A stretch of 48,367 bases of DNA. Origin: Deltaproteobacteria bacterium (GTDB lineage: Bacteria > Desulfobacterota > Desulfomonilia > UBA1062). The stretch spans positions 1-48,367 of the forward strand of contig JAKPDW010000017.1 of NCBI GenBank assembly GCA_029552245.1, in the 5' to 3' direction. Position 1 is the stretch's first letter; each line of letters opens with the position of its first letter. Of this stretch, positions 39,756 to 48,367 are shown piece by piece. Position numbers and translations under genes: made by a program. Below the pieces are notes generated by a model. That model did no database searches, was not told where the DNA came from, and was given only the letters and a program-made list of their open reading frames with translations.

Positions 39756-41363
39756 TCACAGTTCCCCCTCACCGGTGAAGCGCACCCGCTCGAGGAAGAG
39801 GAAGCCGGCCGTTGTCACGGCCATGAGCAGAGTGCTCATGGCCATGGCGCACCCGTAGTTGAGATCTCCCGGCTGTGAGAGGTACCGGTACACGGCGAGC
39901 GTCATGGTGGGGTTGGCGGGCCTTGCCACGAAGAGCGTGGCGCCGAACTCGCCGATTGACATGGTGAAGGCGAACACGGCGCCCACGGCGAGCGCCCTGC
40001 TCACGATCGGCAGGATCACCGAGACGAACGTTCGTGCGGGAGAGGCGCCCAGGGTGTAGGCGGCCTCCCTCAGGGAAGACGGGATGCCCCTGAGCGAAGG
40101 CAGCAGGCTCCTGACCACGAAGGGGTAGGCGACAAGCGTGTGCGCTATCGGCACCAGGATCACCGAGCGCCTGAGGTTGAGGGGGGGTTCGTCGAAGGCG
40201 ACCACGAACCCGAGGCCGAGCGTCACGGCCGAGGTCGCGAGCGGGAGCATGAGCACGGGGTCCAGTATCCTGGAGAAGACGCCCTTGTCTCTCGAGAGGT
40301 GGATCGCGGTGGCGAGCCCGAGGACGAGCGAGACGACGAGGGTGGCCGAGGCGAAGGACACCGACGAGACGAGGGCCTTCAGTGGCGACACGATGAACAG
40401 GCCGTCTGTGGTGTTTTCGAAGAGCCGCCGGTAGTAGTCGAGGGTGAGACCGTCGGGGCCATGGACCGACTGGAAGGCGAGCGCCGCCATGGGCGCGACC
40501 AGGAGGGCGAGCACGACCATGCCGTTTCCGAAGAGAAGGGCGTAATCCTTGGCGGACGAGGGCGGGCGCTGTGAGAGCTCGTGGGGGTGAGGGCTGAACT
40601 GGTGGGCGGTGCGCCGCATGAGCCCCGTGTAGAACCCCAGGAAGGCGAGCGCGAAGCCGATCTGGATCAGCGAGAGTACGCCTGCCGTCTTCAGGTCGAA
40701 GAGGTGGACGGCCTGGCGGTAGATCTCGACCTCGATCGTCGCGAAGCGGGGCCCGCCGAGGATGAGGATGACGCCGAAGCTCGAGAAGCAGAAGGTGAAC
40801 ACCAGCATCGACGCCGCTGCCAGTGCCGGCACGAGGAGGGGCAGGGTCACGCCGGTGAAGACCTTCAGCGGCGAAGCGCCGAGGGTCCTGGCGGCTTGAG
40901 CCAGGCTGGGCGGCAGCCTCGACCAGAATCCGCCGACTATCCGCACCACCACTGCGTGATTGTAGAAGACGTGGGCGAGGAGGATGAACCAGATCGTGTG
41001 CTCGATCCTGATCGGCGGCGCCTCCATGTGAAAGGCGCCCATCGCCCAGGTGTTCAGGACCCCCCTGGGCCCGAGCAAGGCCTTGAACCCTGAGGCGACC
41101 ACGACCGAGGGCAGCACGAAGGGGACCGCGGTCAGCGCGTAGAGGAGGCGCTTGCCGAAGAAGCGGTATCTCGCATACACGTAGGCGCCGGGGAGGCCCG
41201 CAGCCAGCGTGAGCACGGTCGACGCCGCGGCCTGCCACGCGGTGAACCAGATCACGCGAGGATAGACCGGCTCGGCGATGATCCCCGGCAAGCCGGCCCC
41301 GCCGCCGGGGGGCGATACAAGGCTCACCTCCAGGATACGCCAGAGGGGGTAGAAGAAGAACAC
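39756..41363 (-). CDS. thiP: ABC transporter permease, thiamine/iron type, two fused permease halves
   Basis: A ~535-residue inner-membrane protein with about twelve helices and two binding-protein-dependent permease domains. Both EAA loops are visible: AARTLGASPLKVFTGVTLPLL near the middle of the first half and REAAYTLGASPARTFVSVILPIV in the second. The length equals that of E. coli ThiP. The start is odd: the in-frame stop at 41429 and the absence of any ATG between leave GTG at 41363, with a weak GGGG nearby, as the only conventional choice. Sequence upstream in frame (AIARLGRAFIAAGPLAFLG) looks like a normal permease N-terminus, so a rare start codon within 41414-41426 is possible. It imports the ligand of ThiB. 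Confidence 0.85.
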   Translation of the reverse strand: MFFFYPLWRILEVSLVSPPGGGAGLPGIIAEPVYPRVIWFTAWQAAASTVLTLAAGLPGAYVYARYRFFGKRLLYALTAVPFVLPSVVVASGFKALLGPRGVLNTWAMGAFHMEAPPIRIEHTIWFILLAHVFYNHAVVVRIVGGFWSRLPPSLAQAARTLGASPLKVFTGVTLPLLVPALAAASMLVFTFCFSSFGVILILGGPRFATIEVEIYRQAVHLFDLKTAGVLSLIQIGFALAFLGFYTGLMRRTAHQFSPHPHELSQRPPSSAKDYALLFGNGMVVLALLVAPMAALAFQSVHGPDGLTLDYYRRLFENTTDGLFIVSPLKALVSSVSFASATLVVSLVLGLATAIHLSRDKGVFSRILDPVLMLPLATSAVTLGLGFVVAFDEPPLNLRRSVILVPIAHTLVAYPFVVRSLLPSLRGIPSSLREAAYTLGASPARTFVSVILPIVSRALAVGAVFAFTMSIGEFGATLFVARPANPTMTLAVYRYLSQPGDLNYGCAMAMSTLLMAVTTAGFLFLERVRFTGEGEL

Positions 41364-41421
41364 CCCCAGGAAGGCGAGAGGGCCTGCCGCTATGAATGCT
41401 CGCCCGAGTCTCGCGATGGCC

Positions 41422-42492
41422 TTACCTCAGCACGGTATCCGTCCAGGCCCTGATCCATGCTTCCCTCATCTTCTCCAGCCTGTGCACGTCGATGACCACG
41501 GGTTTCTCGGCCTTCCTCGCGTACCTTAGGAACACCTCGGGCAGGGCGGCCTTCGCGTTGGACGGGAACACGAACATGTTGAGGGGGATGTCTTCCTGGA
41601 AGCGCCTGTCGAGCATGTAGTCCACGAACCTGGCCGCGAGCGTAGGGTTGGCCGCTCCCTTGAGGACGCCCACGAACTCGATCTGCCTGAAGGTCGTGCC
41701 GGGCGCGGTCACGGCCTCGGTCGGGGGGGCCTCGAGCTTCTCCTTGGAGAAATACACCTCTGCGGCAGGGCTCGTGGCATAGCTCACCACGATGGGCCTC
41801 GTGCCCTTGGATGCTGCGCTGAACTGGCCCCAGTAGGCCTCTTCCCAACCGGACACGACGAGGACGCCGTTGTTCTTGAGGGCCTTCCAGAATGCGAGGT
41901 AGCCGCCCTCTCCGAACGTGCCCACGGTAACCAGGAGGAACGCGAGGCCGGGCGACGAGGTGGCAGGGTTCTCCACCACGAGCAGGTCTTTGTAGGCGGG
42001 CTTCAAGAGGTCCTCGAGGGAGGCGGGCGGGGCGAGCGGGCCTTTCATGAACCACTTCTTGTCGTAGTTCAGGCACACGTCCCCGTAGTCCACCGGCAAC
42101 AGACGGTACCCCTTGTCGAGCTCGAGGTCGTCGGGGATGTCCCTGAGGAGGGGCGAAGGATGCGGCACGAAGAGGTCCGCTTCGAGCGCCCTCCCCATGA
42201 ACGTGTTGTCCACCCCGTAGAACACGTCGGCCATGGGGTTGTTCTTGGTGAGCAGGGCCTGGTTGAGGGCGGCGCCGGCGTCGCCCGCCTTCAGGAGCAC
42301 GACCTTGCACGAGTTCTCCTGTTCGAAGGCCTTGATCACCCCATCGCCTATCTTGAAGCTGTCGTGGGTCATCACGGTCAGGGTGGGACTGGCGGGCTCT
42401 CTCCTGGTGCCGCAGCCCGCGGCGAGCGCGAGGCAGAGGACGATCACGGCCGTGGCGGCAAGAACACGCGCCGGTCTTTGTCTCAGGTCCAT
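41422..42492 (-). CDS. thiB: Thiamine-type ABC transporter substrate-binding lipoprotein
   Basis: A 356-residue lipoprotein. The signal peptide MDLRQRPARVLAATAVIVLCLALAAGC ends in a lipobox (LAAGC), so it is tethered to a membrane on the periplasmic side. The mature part starts PTLTVMTHDSF and has AGDAGAALNQALLTKNNPMADVFYGVDNTFMGRAL, the pattern of ThiB/TbpA thiamine-binding proteins. PVDYGDVCLNYDKKWF and the SPGLAFLL segment also fit this fold. The ATG at 42492 has GGAGGTGAAG upstream; a longer frame from 42630 would bury the signal peptide. It is the first gene of the minus-strand transporter. Thiamine, its phosphates or a precursor are likely ligands, inferred from family only. Confidence 0.85.
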   Translation of the reverse strand: MDLRQRPARVLAATAVIVLCLALAAGCGTRREPASPTLTVMTHDSFKIGDGVIKAFEQENSCKVVLLKAGDAGAALNQALLTKNNPMADVFYGVDNTFMGRALEADLFVPHPSPLLRDIPDDLELDKGYRLLPVDYGDVCLNYDKKWFMKGPLAPPASLEDLLKPAYKDLLVVENPATSSPGLAFLLVTVGTFGEGGYLAFWKALKNNGVLVVSGWEEAYWGQFSAASKGTRPIVVSYATSPAAEVYFSKEKLEAPPTEAVTAPGTTFRQIEFVGVLKGAANPTLAARFVDYMLDRRFQEDIPLNMFVFPSNAKAALPEVFLRYARKAEKPVVIDVHRLEKMREAWIRAWTDTVLR

Positions 42493-42693
42493 CTTCACCT
42501 CCATCGCACCCTTGCGCGGCCCGGCCATTCCCAAGCGGCAAAGGATCGTCGGGCCGCTCGAGCAGGGCTCTCTCAACGCTTTGCGCCACCGGGCCCCGGC
42601 AGCCGTGCATGCCCGGGGATACCGCCGCATGGCCGCCTATGCCTCGGGCCGATATCTCGCCGGATGCACGAGGGCGCACAGCTTGACTCGATC

Positions 42694-42722
42694 ATGCTAT
42701 TGAGGGGATGCCCTCCTGTCAA
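42694..42722 (-). promoter_or_regulatory. Sigma-70 promoter for thiB
   Basis: On the minus strand TTGACA (42722-42717), a 17-base spacer and TAGCAT (42699-42694). The -35 is perfect; the -10 matches four of six. Transcription would start near 42687, about 195 bases before the thiB ATG. I looked in this leader for a TPP riboswitch and saw none. Confidence 0.6.
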
Positions 42723-43093
42723 GGACCATCTCCCGGGGTCTCTCGGGGGGAGGAAGAAGGTGTGCGGCGTATCCTCCCCGCGGACTTCACCCACGATGGC
42801 AGGCCTGCGGGCAGGGTGTCCCATGCCCCGCCTCTCTTTCCGGCACAACCACGCTGACGAGGCAAGACAAACACATCCCCGGAGGCGTTCTCACGGGCCG
42901 AACGAACACGGGGAGAGCTTTTCTCGTTGTCCTTGACCGACGGGGACTGCGGAGAGGGCGCCCACGCCTTGCCTTTTTCGCCCCACGACACACCTACCCA
43001 GCGCCGGCCGCCGAGACGCTCGCGGCGTGTGCGGGAGAGGGACGGGCATGGATCGGCACATGCCCGTGGTGATCCTGAGAGGGTCATGCATGC

Positions 43094-43122
43094 TTGACCT
43101 CGGCATGGCAGAGACGTACCAT
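43094..43122 (+). promoter_or_regulatory. Sigma-70 promoter for the peptide-transporter operon
   Basis: TTGACC (43094-43099), a 17-base spacer and TACCAT (43117-43122). The predicted start near 43129 leaves a leader of about 175 bases before the ATG at 43304. Confidence 0.5.
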
Positions 43123-43303
43123 GAATAGAATGAGTGCCTTTCGGCCGTGGTGTGCCTGGGCCGCGCCGGCGTGTTCCGCCTCGTGGATGCCCAGGTGCGG
43201 GAACAGGGTGTGTCGTGATGTCCCGGGCGGTTGTCGGGGCGGCTTCGAGGGAGTACCTGGGGCTGCCGAGCCCGGGGGAGACAGAGACAAGGAAGGAGGG
43301 GGT

Positions 43304-44866
43304 ATGAGGACGTTCAAGTGGATCGTCGTGTGTTCGCTGGCGCTGTGTGTGGTCTTCGCTCCGGGCTGGTCCATGGCCGCCAAGAAAGACACCATCGTCT
43401 ACGGCACCACCGAGAAGGTGAGCGACATGGACACGGCCAAGGCCTATGACTTCCACACCTGGGAGATCTTCTACAACGTGTACCAGGGCCTGCTGAGGTA
43501 CCCGGCAGGCAAGACCACCATCGTGCCCGGCCTCGCCGAGTCGTACCAGGTGAGCAAGGACGGGAAGGAGTACACCTTCAAGCTCAGGAAAGGGCTCGCT
43601 TTCACCGACGGTACGCCGTTCGACGCATCGGTGGTGAAGTGGTCCATCGACAGGGTCATGGAGCTCAAGGGGGACCCCTCGTGGCTCGTGACGGACTTCG
43701 TGGAAAAGGTCGAGGTGGTCGACCCGCTCCGGGTGAAGTTCGTCCTCAAGAACCCCGTTTCCTACTTCCCCTCGCTCGTGGCGACAGTGCCCTACTACCC
43801 GCTGAACCCGAAGGTGTACCCCAAAGACAGGCTCGTTCGCGACCCGTCCGAGCTCAAGGGTGGTGCCATGGTGGGCCTGGGCCCGTACAAGGTGGTGTCC
43901 TTCAAGCGTGACGAGGAGGTGGTCCTGGAGGCGAACCCGAGCTTCTACGGGGAGAAACCGCTCAACAAGAGGGTGGTGATCCGTTACTTCGCAGACGCAA
44001 CGACCATGCGGCTTGCGCTCGAAAAGGGTGAGATCGACTTCGCCTTCAAGTCGCTCAACCCGGCGGACATCAGGGATCTCCAGAGATCGAGCGCGATACA
44101 AACCATCAAGGCGCAGGGCCCGTACATCAGGTACCTCTGCTTCCGCTGCACGGGGAAGCCCTTCGACGACAAGGTCCTCAGGCAGGCCGTCGCGGCTGCA
44201 ATCAGCAGGAAGCCCCTTCTGGACAAGGTGTACCTCGGCCAGAACGAGCCTCTGTACTCCATGGTCCCCATGGGCATGTGGTCGCACGAGGACAGCTTCA
44301 AGGCATACCCCGGGGACGGGAACGTCGCGCTGGTCAAGAAGCTCCTCAAGTCGAGGGGATATGACGAGAAGAACAAGTTGGCCTTCGAGCTCTGGTACAC
44401 GCCCTCCCATTACGGCGATACCGAGGTGGACCTCGCGGCGGTCTTGAAGCAGCAGCTCGAGGCGACCGGGGTGATGAAGGTCGAGGTGAAGTCCGCCGAG
44501 TGGGCCACCTACCGCGACAACTGGACGAACAAGGCCATGCCGGCCTTCCTCCTCGGGTGGTACCCCGACTACATAGACCCGGACAACTATACCGCCGCCT
44601 TCGCGGGGACCGAGGGGTCCAAGGGCATGGGCATCTTCTTCTCGAACAAGGCATGGGACGAGATGTTCTCGAAGGCCCAGAAAGAGACCGACCTCAAGAA
44701 GCGCACCGAGCTGTACAAAAAGATCCAGAAGATGTGGACCGACGAGGTGCCGACCGTGCCCATCTTCCAGGGCACCCTCTACGTGCTCGCGAGGAAGGGC
44801 GTCGAGGGGATCATGCTCTCGCCGACGCTCCAGTTCAACTACGGCCCCATACACAGGACCAAGTAG
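43304..44866 (+). CDS. Peptide-type ABC transporter substrate-binding protein (SBP_bac_5)
   Basis: A 520-residue exported protein with a Sec signal peptide (MRTFKWIVVCSLALCVVFAPGWSMA, no lipobox Cys). The SBP family 5 fold is seen in EIFYNVYQGLLRYPAG, PGLAESYQVSKDGKEYTFKLRKGLAFTDGTPF, GPYKVVSFKRDEEVVLEANP and LLGWYPDYIDPDNYTAAF. It would bind a dipeptide, oligopeptide or another small solute such as nickel or an amino acid conjugate; sequence does not decide which. GGAAGGAGGGGG precedes the ATG. It heads a five-gene operon and is followed by a terminator-like hairpin that would allow more binding protein than permease. Confidence 0.93.
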   Translation: MRTFKWIVVCSLALCVVFAPGWSMAAKKDTIVYGTTEKVSDMDTAKAYDFHTWEIFYNVYQGLLRYPAGKTTIVPGLAESYQVSKDGKEYTFKLRKGLAFTDGTPFDASVVKWSIDRVMELKGDPSWLVTDFVEKVEVVDPLRVKFVLKNPVSYFPSLVATVPYYPLNPKVYPKDRLVRDPSELKGGAMVGLGPYKVVSFKRDEEVVLEANPSFYGEKPLNKRVVIRYFADATTMRLALEKGEIDFAFKSLNPADIRDLQRSSAIQTIKAQGPYIRYLCFRCTGKPFDDKVLRQAVAAAISRKPLLDKVYLGQNEPLYSMVPMGMWSHEDSFKAYPGDGNVALVKKLLKSRGYDEKNKLAFELWYTPSHYGDTEVDLAAVLKQQLEATGVMKVEVKSAEWATYRDNWTNKAMPAFLLGWYPDYIDPDNYTAAFAGTEGSKGMGIFFSNKAWDEMFSKAQKETDLKKRTELYKKIQKMWTDEVPTVPIFQGTLYVLARKGVEGIMLSPTLQFNYGPIHRTK

Positions 44867-44873
44867 CGGGACC

Positions 44874-44899
44874 GGGGGGCGCCCTTCGGGGCGCCCTTT
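44874..44899 (+). terminator. TTCG-loop attenuator-like hairpin in the peptide operon
   Basis: GGGCGCCC (44877-44884), loop TTCG (44885-44888), GGGCGCCC (44889-44896), then TTT. A very stable eight-pair hairpin with only a short T-run, between the binding protein and the first permease. It suits partial termination or protection of the upstream message. Confidence 0.75.
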
Positions 44900-44937
44900 A
44901 ACAGAAGAGGCCGGGAAGATACGGACGGAGAAGGGAC

Positions 44938-45954
44938 ATGGGCCATCTGATCAGGTACATCGTCGCACGCACGCTCATGACCGTGCCCATGGTCTTGATC
45001 CTCCTCACCATCATATTCGCGGTCCTCAGGCTCATGCCCGGAGACCCTGTCTCGGCCATGCTCGGTGGGCATGCACCCGAGCACGTGATCGAGCTCAAGC
45101 GGGAACAGCTCGGCCTGAACCGGCCCCTTCACGTCCAGTACGTCGACTACCTCTGGAGCGTCTGCAGGTTTGACCTCGGCGATTCCATGGTGCTCCAGCA
45201 GAAGGTGACGGACATCATCGCCGAGAAGCTTGGAGCCACCATCGAGCTCACGGTGTTCGGCATGCTCGTGACCGTGGTTGTCGGGGTGTTCCTCGGCGCG
45301 TACGCGGCCGACAGGCGCAGGACGCTCGGCGACTCGGCTATCAGGCTCTACGGCATCGTGGTCTACTGCATCCCCGTGTACTGGCTCGGCCTCATGCTCC
45401 AGCTCGTCTTCGGCGTCTGGCTCGACTGGCTGCCCATCGCAGGAAGGACAGGCCCCAGGGTCTTCCCGTCGGATTTCGAAAGGACGGGCTTCTACCTCGT
45501 CGACACGCTCCTCGCCGGCGATACCGAGTCGTTCTTCGACGTGCTGGTGCACCTCGTGTTGCCGGCCTTCACCCTGGGGCTCACGCTGTCCGGCATCTTC
45601 GTCAGGCTGACCAGGGCGAACATGCTGGACGTCCTCAAGTCGGACTACATCCTTGCCGCCGAGTCCAGGGGGATACCGAGACGCCGCGTGGTCTACAGGC
45701 ACGCGCTCAAGAACGCGCTCATCCCCATACTCACCATGATGGGGCTCCAGGTCGCCCTGCTCATGGCCGGCGCCGTGCTGACCGAGACGACCTTTTCGTG
45801 GCCCGGCATGGGCAGGCTCCTCCTCGAGAGGATCTACCTCAGGGACTACCCCACGATCCAGGGCGTGATCATCGTCTTCGCCCTCATGGTGGCGTTCATC
45901 TCGCTCGTGGTGGATATCGTGTACGCGGTCGTCGACCCGCGCATCAGGTACTGA
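44938..45954 (+). CDS. Peptide-type ABC transporter permease, DppB class
   Basis: A 338-residue inner-membrane permease. The first helix has the DppB/OppB N-terminus (YIVARTLMTVPMVLILLTIIFAVLRLMPGDPV), and the segment EQLGLNRPLHVQYVDYLWSV follows. The EAA-type loop is AESRGIPRRRVVYRHALKNALIPILTMMG, and the protein closes with a helix and DIVYAVVDPRIRY, a DppB hallmark. GGAGAAGGG precedes the ATG. It pairs with the DppC-type permease 19 bases downstream. Confidence 0.95.
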   Translation: MGHLIRYIVARTLMTVPMVLILLTIIFAVLRLMPGDPVSAMLGGHAPEHVIELKREQLGLNRPLHVQYVDYLWSVCRFDLGDSMVLQQKVTDIIAEKLGATIELTVFGMLVTVVVGVFLGAYAADRRRTLGDSAIRLYGIVVYCIPVYWLGLMLQLVFGVWLDWLPIAGRTGPRVFPSDFERTGFYLVDTLLAGDTESFFDVLVHLVLPAFTLGLTLSGIFVRLTRANMLDVLKSDYILAAESRGIPRRRVVYRHALKNALIPILTMMGLQVALLMAGAVLTETTFSWPGMGRLLLERIYLRDYPTIQGVIIVFALMVAFISLVVDIVYAVVDPRIRY

Positions 45955-45973
45955 GAAGGGGGGCGCAGCCGGG

Positions 45974-46858
45974 ATGAACGGGTCTCCTTCAGGCTTGCTC
46001 GGACGCGTCGTCAGGTACTTTTCCTCCATGGGCGGAAAGTACGGCGTGGAGTGGTGGATCCTGTGCGCAGGGGCGGCCCTTGTGGGGGCGATCGTGCTCA
46101 TGGCGGTCTTCTCGGGGTACATCGCCCCGTTCGACCCGTACGACCAGGCCGCCGGGCCGCAGCTCAGCCCGCCGGGACCCACACACCTCATGGGCACCGA
46201 CAACCTCCAGCGGGACGTGTTCTCCAGGATCGTGTTCGGCTCCCAGACCATCCTGAAGGTGTCGGTCATGGCCGCGATCATCTCGTCGCTCGTGGGCATA
46301 ACCATGGGCCTGGTGTCAGGCTATGCGGGCGGGATCCCCGACAAGATCCTGTCGCTCATCATGGACGCGGTCTACGTCTTCCCCGGGCTCATCCTCGCCA
46401 TCGCCCTTGCGGCCATGTTCGGCCCGGGCGTGATCAACATCACCTTCTCCGTGGCCATCATCTACATCCCCACGTACTTCCGCCTCGTGAGGGGCCAGAC
46501 CCTGGCCGTCAAGCAGGAGCTCTACGTGGAGGCCGCGCGCGCCATAGGGGCGGGACACCTCACGATCCTGGCGAAGTACATCTTCCCCAACGTGATAGCC
46601 ACCACGGTGGTGGTCTTCACGCTGAACGTGGCGGACGCCATCATGATCGAGGCCGCACTCACGTACCTCGGCCTCGGCCTGCCGCCGACGGTCGTCGACT
46701 GGGGGATGGACCTCGCCATGGGCAAGAAGTTCCTTCCCTCAGGCATGTGGTGGCTCGTCACGTTCCCCGGAGTGATGATCTCTCTCTTGGCCCTCGGGTT
46801 CACCATGCTCGGGGAGGGGCTGGCCGAGATCCTCAACCCGAGACTGCTGGAGCGTTGA
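45974..46858 (+). CDS. Peptide-type ABC transporter permease, DppC class
   Basis: A 294-residue permease. It has an N-terminal helix and the DppC segment APFDPYDQAAGPQLSPPGPTHLMGTDNLQRDVFSRIVFGSQ. YVEAARAIGAGHLTILAKYIFPNV is the EAA loop contacting the ATPases. It ends in the last helix with LGFTMLGEGLAEILNPRL, the usual DppC C-terminus. The stop is followed three bases later by the next gene. Confidence 0.95.
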   Translation: MNGSPSGLLGRVVRYFSSMGGKYGVEWWILCAGAALVGAIVLMAVFSGYIAPFDPYDQAAGPQLSPPGPTHLMGTDNLQRDVFSRIVFGSQTILKVSVMAAIISSLVGITMGLVSGYAGGIPDKILSLIMDAVYVFPGLILAIALAAMFGPGVINITFSVAIIYIPTYFRLVRGQTLAVKQELYVEAARAIGAGHLTILAKYIFPNVIATTVVVFTLNVADAIMIEAALTYLGLGLPPTVVDWGMDLAMGKKFLPSGMWWLVTFPGVMISLLALGFTMLGEGLAEILNPRLLER

Positions 46859-46861
46859 GAC

Positions 46862-47836
46862 ATGGGCGCCGGGGAGACCATCCTCTCCATTAAGGGGTTG
46901 CACGTCGAGTTTCCCATCTCCATCGGGACGGTGAAAGCGCTCCAGGGGGTGGACCTCGACATCGTGAAGGGCGAGGTCATGGGGCTTGTCGGCGAGTCGG
47001 GGTGCGGCAAGTCGACGCTCGGTTTCTCCATCGTGCGCCTTTTGAGGCCGCCGGGGAGGATCACATCCGGCAGGATCGACTACCGGGGCAGAAATGTGGC
47101 TGGCATGGACGAGAAGGAACTTCTCCGTATCAGGGGCAGGCGTATAGCCATGGTCTTCCAGGACCCCCTGACCTCCCTCAACCCGCTCTTTTCGATAGGG
47201 CAGCACTTCGTGGAGACCATACGGACCCATGACAGGGCCGTCACGAAGTCCCGGGCCCTCGAGATGGCCGGCGACATGCTCGAGAGCCTCGGGATCTCCA
47301 GGCAGCGGCTCGGCGAGTACCCCCACCAGATGTCGGGGGGCATGAGGCAGCGCATCATGATCGGGCTCGCCCTCGTCATGAGGCCTGAACTCCTGATCGC
47401 CGACGAGCCCACCACCGCCCTGGACGTGATCGTCGAGGCCCAGTTCCTGGATCTCCTGGAGGAACTGCGCGGGCGCTTCGACCTGACCGTGATCCTCATC
47501 ACGCACAACCTGGGAAACGTGGCCCAGCTCGCCCACAGGATCACCGTGATGTACGGCGGGACGATCGTGGAGGTGGCCCCTGCAGGGGACCTTTTCAGGA
47601 GGCCTCTGCACCCCTACACCGAGGGGTTGCTCGCATCGATCCCCAACATCAGGCTCGACAGGCCGAGGCTCGTCACAATGCCGGGCAGCCCTCCCGACCT
47701 CGTCGACCCGCCCGCGGGCTGCGTGTTTCACCCGAGGTGCCCCCGTGCCATGGACGTATGCCGCCGCGAGAGGCCCCCGTCGGTAAGCGGCGACGGCAGG
47801 ACCGTGAGCTGCTGGCTGTACAAGGAGGTGCCGTGA
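46862..47836 (+). CDS. Peptide-type ABC transporter ATPase, DppD class
   Basis: A 324-residue ATPase with Walker A GESGCGKST, Q-loop MVFQDPLTSLNPLF, signature MSGGMRQRIMIG, Walker B LLIADEPTTALD and switch His in ILITHNLG. The C-terminal oligopeptide-ATPase extension includes the Cys cluster CVFHPRCPRAMDVC, which in relatives binds an Fe-S cluster. It works as a heterodimer with the next gene product, whose GTG overlaps its stop by four bases. Confidence 0.95.
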   Translation: MGAGETILSIKGLHVEFPISIGTVKALQGVDLDIVKGEVMGLVGESGCGKSTLGFSIVRLLRPPGRITSGRIDYRGRNVAGMDEKELLRIRGRRIAMVFQDPLTSLNPLFSIGQHFVETIRTHDRAVTKSRALEMAGDMLESLGISRQRLGEYPHQMSGGMRQRIMIGLALVMRPELLIADEPTTALDVIVEAQFLDLLEELRGRFDLTVILITHNLGNVAQLAHRITVMYGGTIVEVAPAGDLFRRPLHPYTEGLLASIPNIRLDRPRLVTMPGSPPDLVDPPAGCVFHPRCPRAMDVCRRERPPSVSGDGRTVSCWLYKEVP

Positions 47837-48367
47837 GGGAGGAGATCGTCAGGGTCAGGGACCTCGTCAAGCGCTTCCCGGTTCAGCGCGGGATCCTCTC
47901 CGGCTTCCTGTCCAGTGAGGCCAGGGCTGTGCACGCAGTGGACGGCGTGTCCTTCGTCATCTCGAAGGGAGAGGTGCTGGGACTCGTGGGAGAGAGCGGG
48001 TCGGGCAAGACCACCACGGGGAGGCTCATCCTCGGGCTCACACGGCCGAGCGCAGGCGAGATCTCGTACCGGGGCCGCCCCCTGGCCTCGTTCGGCCGCG
48101 CCGAGATGGAACGGCTGCGCACGAGGATGCAGGTGATCTTCCAGGACCCCTACGCCTCGTTGAGCCCCCGCATGACGGTGGGCGACGCCGTGTCGCACCC
48201 CCTGAAGATCCACGGGATGGCAAGCGGTGAGCGTGCCCGCGAGATGGCCGAGGAGATCATGGAGAAGGTCGGCCTGACGCCCGCCGGTTTCCTCTACCGG
48301 AAGTACCCTCACCAGCTGTCTGGCGGGCAACGACAGCGGGTGGCCATCGCGCGCGCCCTGGTGACCT
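47833..48367 (+). CDS. Peptide-type ABC transporter ATPase, DppF class (cut by window end)
   Basis: The first 178 residues of the second ATPase. It starts at GTG 47833, overlapping the DppD stop (GTGA), with AAGGAGG ten bases upstream. The N-terminal stretch VRDLVKRFPVQRGILSGF is typical of DppF/OppF. Walker A GESGSGKTT, Q-loop VIFQDPYASLSPRMTV and signature LSGGQRQRVAIARAL are present. Walker B and the C-terminal domain lie past the window end. Confidence 0.95.
   Translation, partial: MREEIVRVRDLVKRFPVQRGILSGFLSSEARAVHAVDGVSFVISKGEVLGLVGESGSGKTTTGRLILGLTRPSAGEISYRGRPLASFGRAEMERLRTRMQVIFQDPYASLSPRMTVGDAVSHPLKIHGMASGERAREMAEEIMEKVGLTPAGFLYRKYPHQLSGGQRQRVAIARALVT

Larger units (their letters stand above)
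42493..43303. other. Divergent regulatory region between the thiB and peptide-transporter operons
   Basis: About 810 bases without a supported gene. It holds a promoter for thiB (42694-42722, minus) and one for the peptide operon (43094-43122, plus). The long minus-strand frame across this region and the binding-protein gene is a shadow. Confidence 0.55.

Noticed and set aside
42493-42690. TPP riboswitch in the thiB leader
   Set aside because: The conserved CUGAGA and the ACCUGAUCUGG...GCGNAGGGA-type core could not be found on the minus strand. Only a weak UUGAGAG is present.
42719-44854. 711-residue minus-strand frame
   Set aside because: It covers the reverse strand of the peptide-binding protein and the gene-free region before it. 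No conserved motif.

Overview
The window is a GC-rich stretch of a bacterial chromosome that uses the AGG arginine codon heavily. An Hcp with the four-cysteine spacing of Desulfovibrio, an alpha-type glutamine synthetase, a split ferredoxin-rich glutamate synthase and sigma-54 promoters together suggest an anaerobic or microaerophilic bacterium, most likely of the Desulfobacterota (former Deltaproteobacteria). That placement is inference; no rRNA or tRNA gene is visible.

Layout. 1-2000: the C-terminal part of an RND efflux pump overlaps a small PII-like gene by four bases, followed by an unknown small gene. 2400-5950: a minus-strand outer-membrane beta-barrel protein, the hybrid-cluster protein hcp (minus) with a perfect CRP/FNR-type dyad upstream, and a divergent YciI-like gene. 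6380-9190: purF and a class II aminoacyl-tRNA-synthetase-like protein that looks like an archaeal-type asparagine synthetase. 9490-13840: a minus-strand amtB-glnK-glnD operon. 14070-15590: a GAF/AAA+/Fis sigma-54 activator of NifA type. 16280-32930: a collinear plus-strand run of three genes for a split glutamate synthase, then glnA, carA, a 1260-residue glutamine-fructose-6-phosphate aminotransferase-like protein, carB and pyrG. 33476-37803: a small Cys-rich protein with a probable leaderless mRNA, and a large secreted DUF3857/transglutaminase protein. 37978-42492: a minus-strand thiamine-type ABC transporter (thiB-thiP-thiQ). 43304-48367: a dipeptide/oligopeptide-type ABC operon that runs off the window.

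How it fits together. From 6.4 to 33 kb the window is a nitrogen and glutamine island: ammonium uptake (AmtB), nitrogen sensing (PII, GlnD), assimilation (GlnA, glutamate synthase, probable asparagine synthetase) and the glutamine-consuming amidotransferases (PurF, CarAB, PyrG, the GFAT-like protein). By eye I find three good sigma-54 (-24/-12) promoters: before the asparagine-synthetase-like gene, before the sigma-54 activator itself, and before the glutamate synthase operon. A similar ~30-bp element lies upstream of the last two. The simplest reading is one nitrogen regulon run by the local, autoregulated NifA-like activator. The least familiar protein is the GFAT-like one: it has a predicted membrane helix and a 65-residue segment before its catalytic-type Cys-Gly, a ~170-residue helical insertion inside its glutaminase domain, altered isomerase motifs and an unrecognised ~320-residue C-terminal region.
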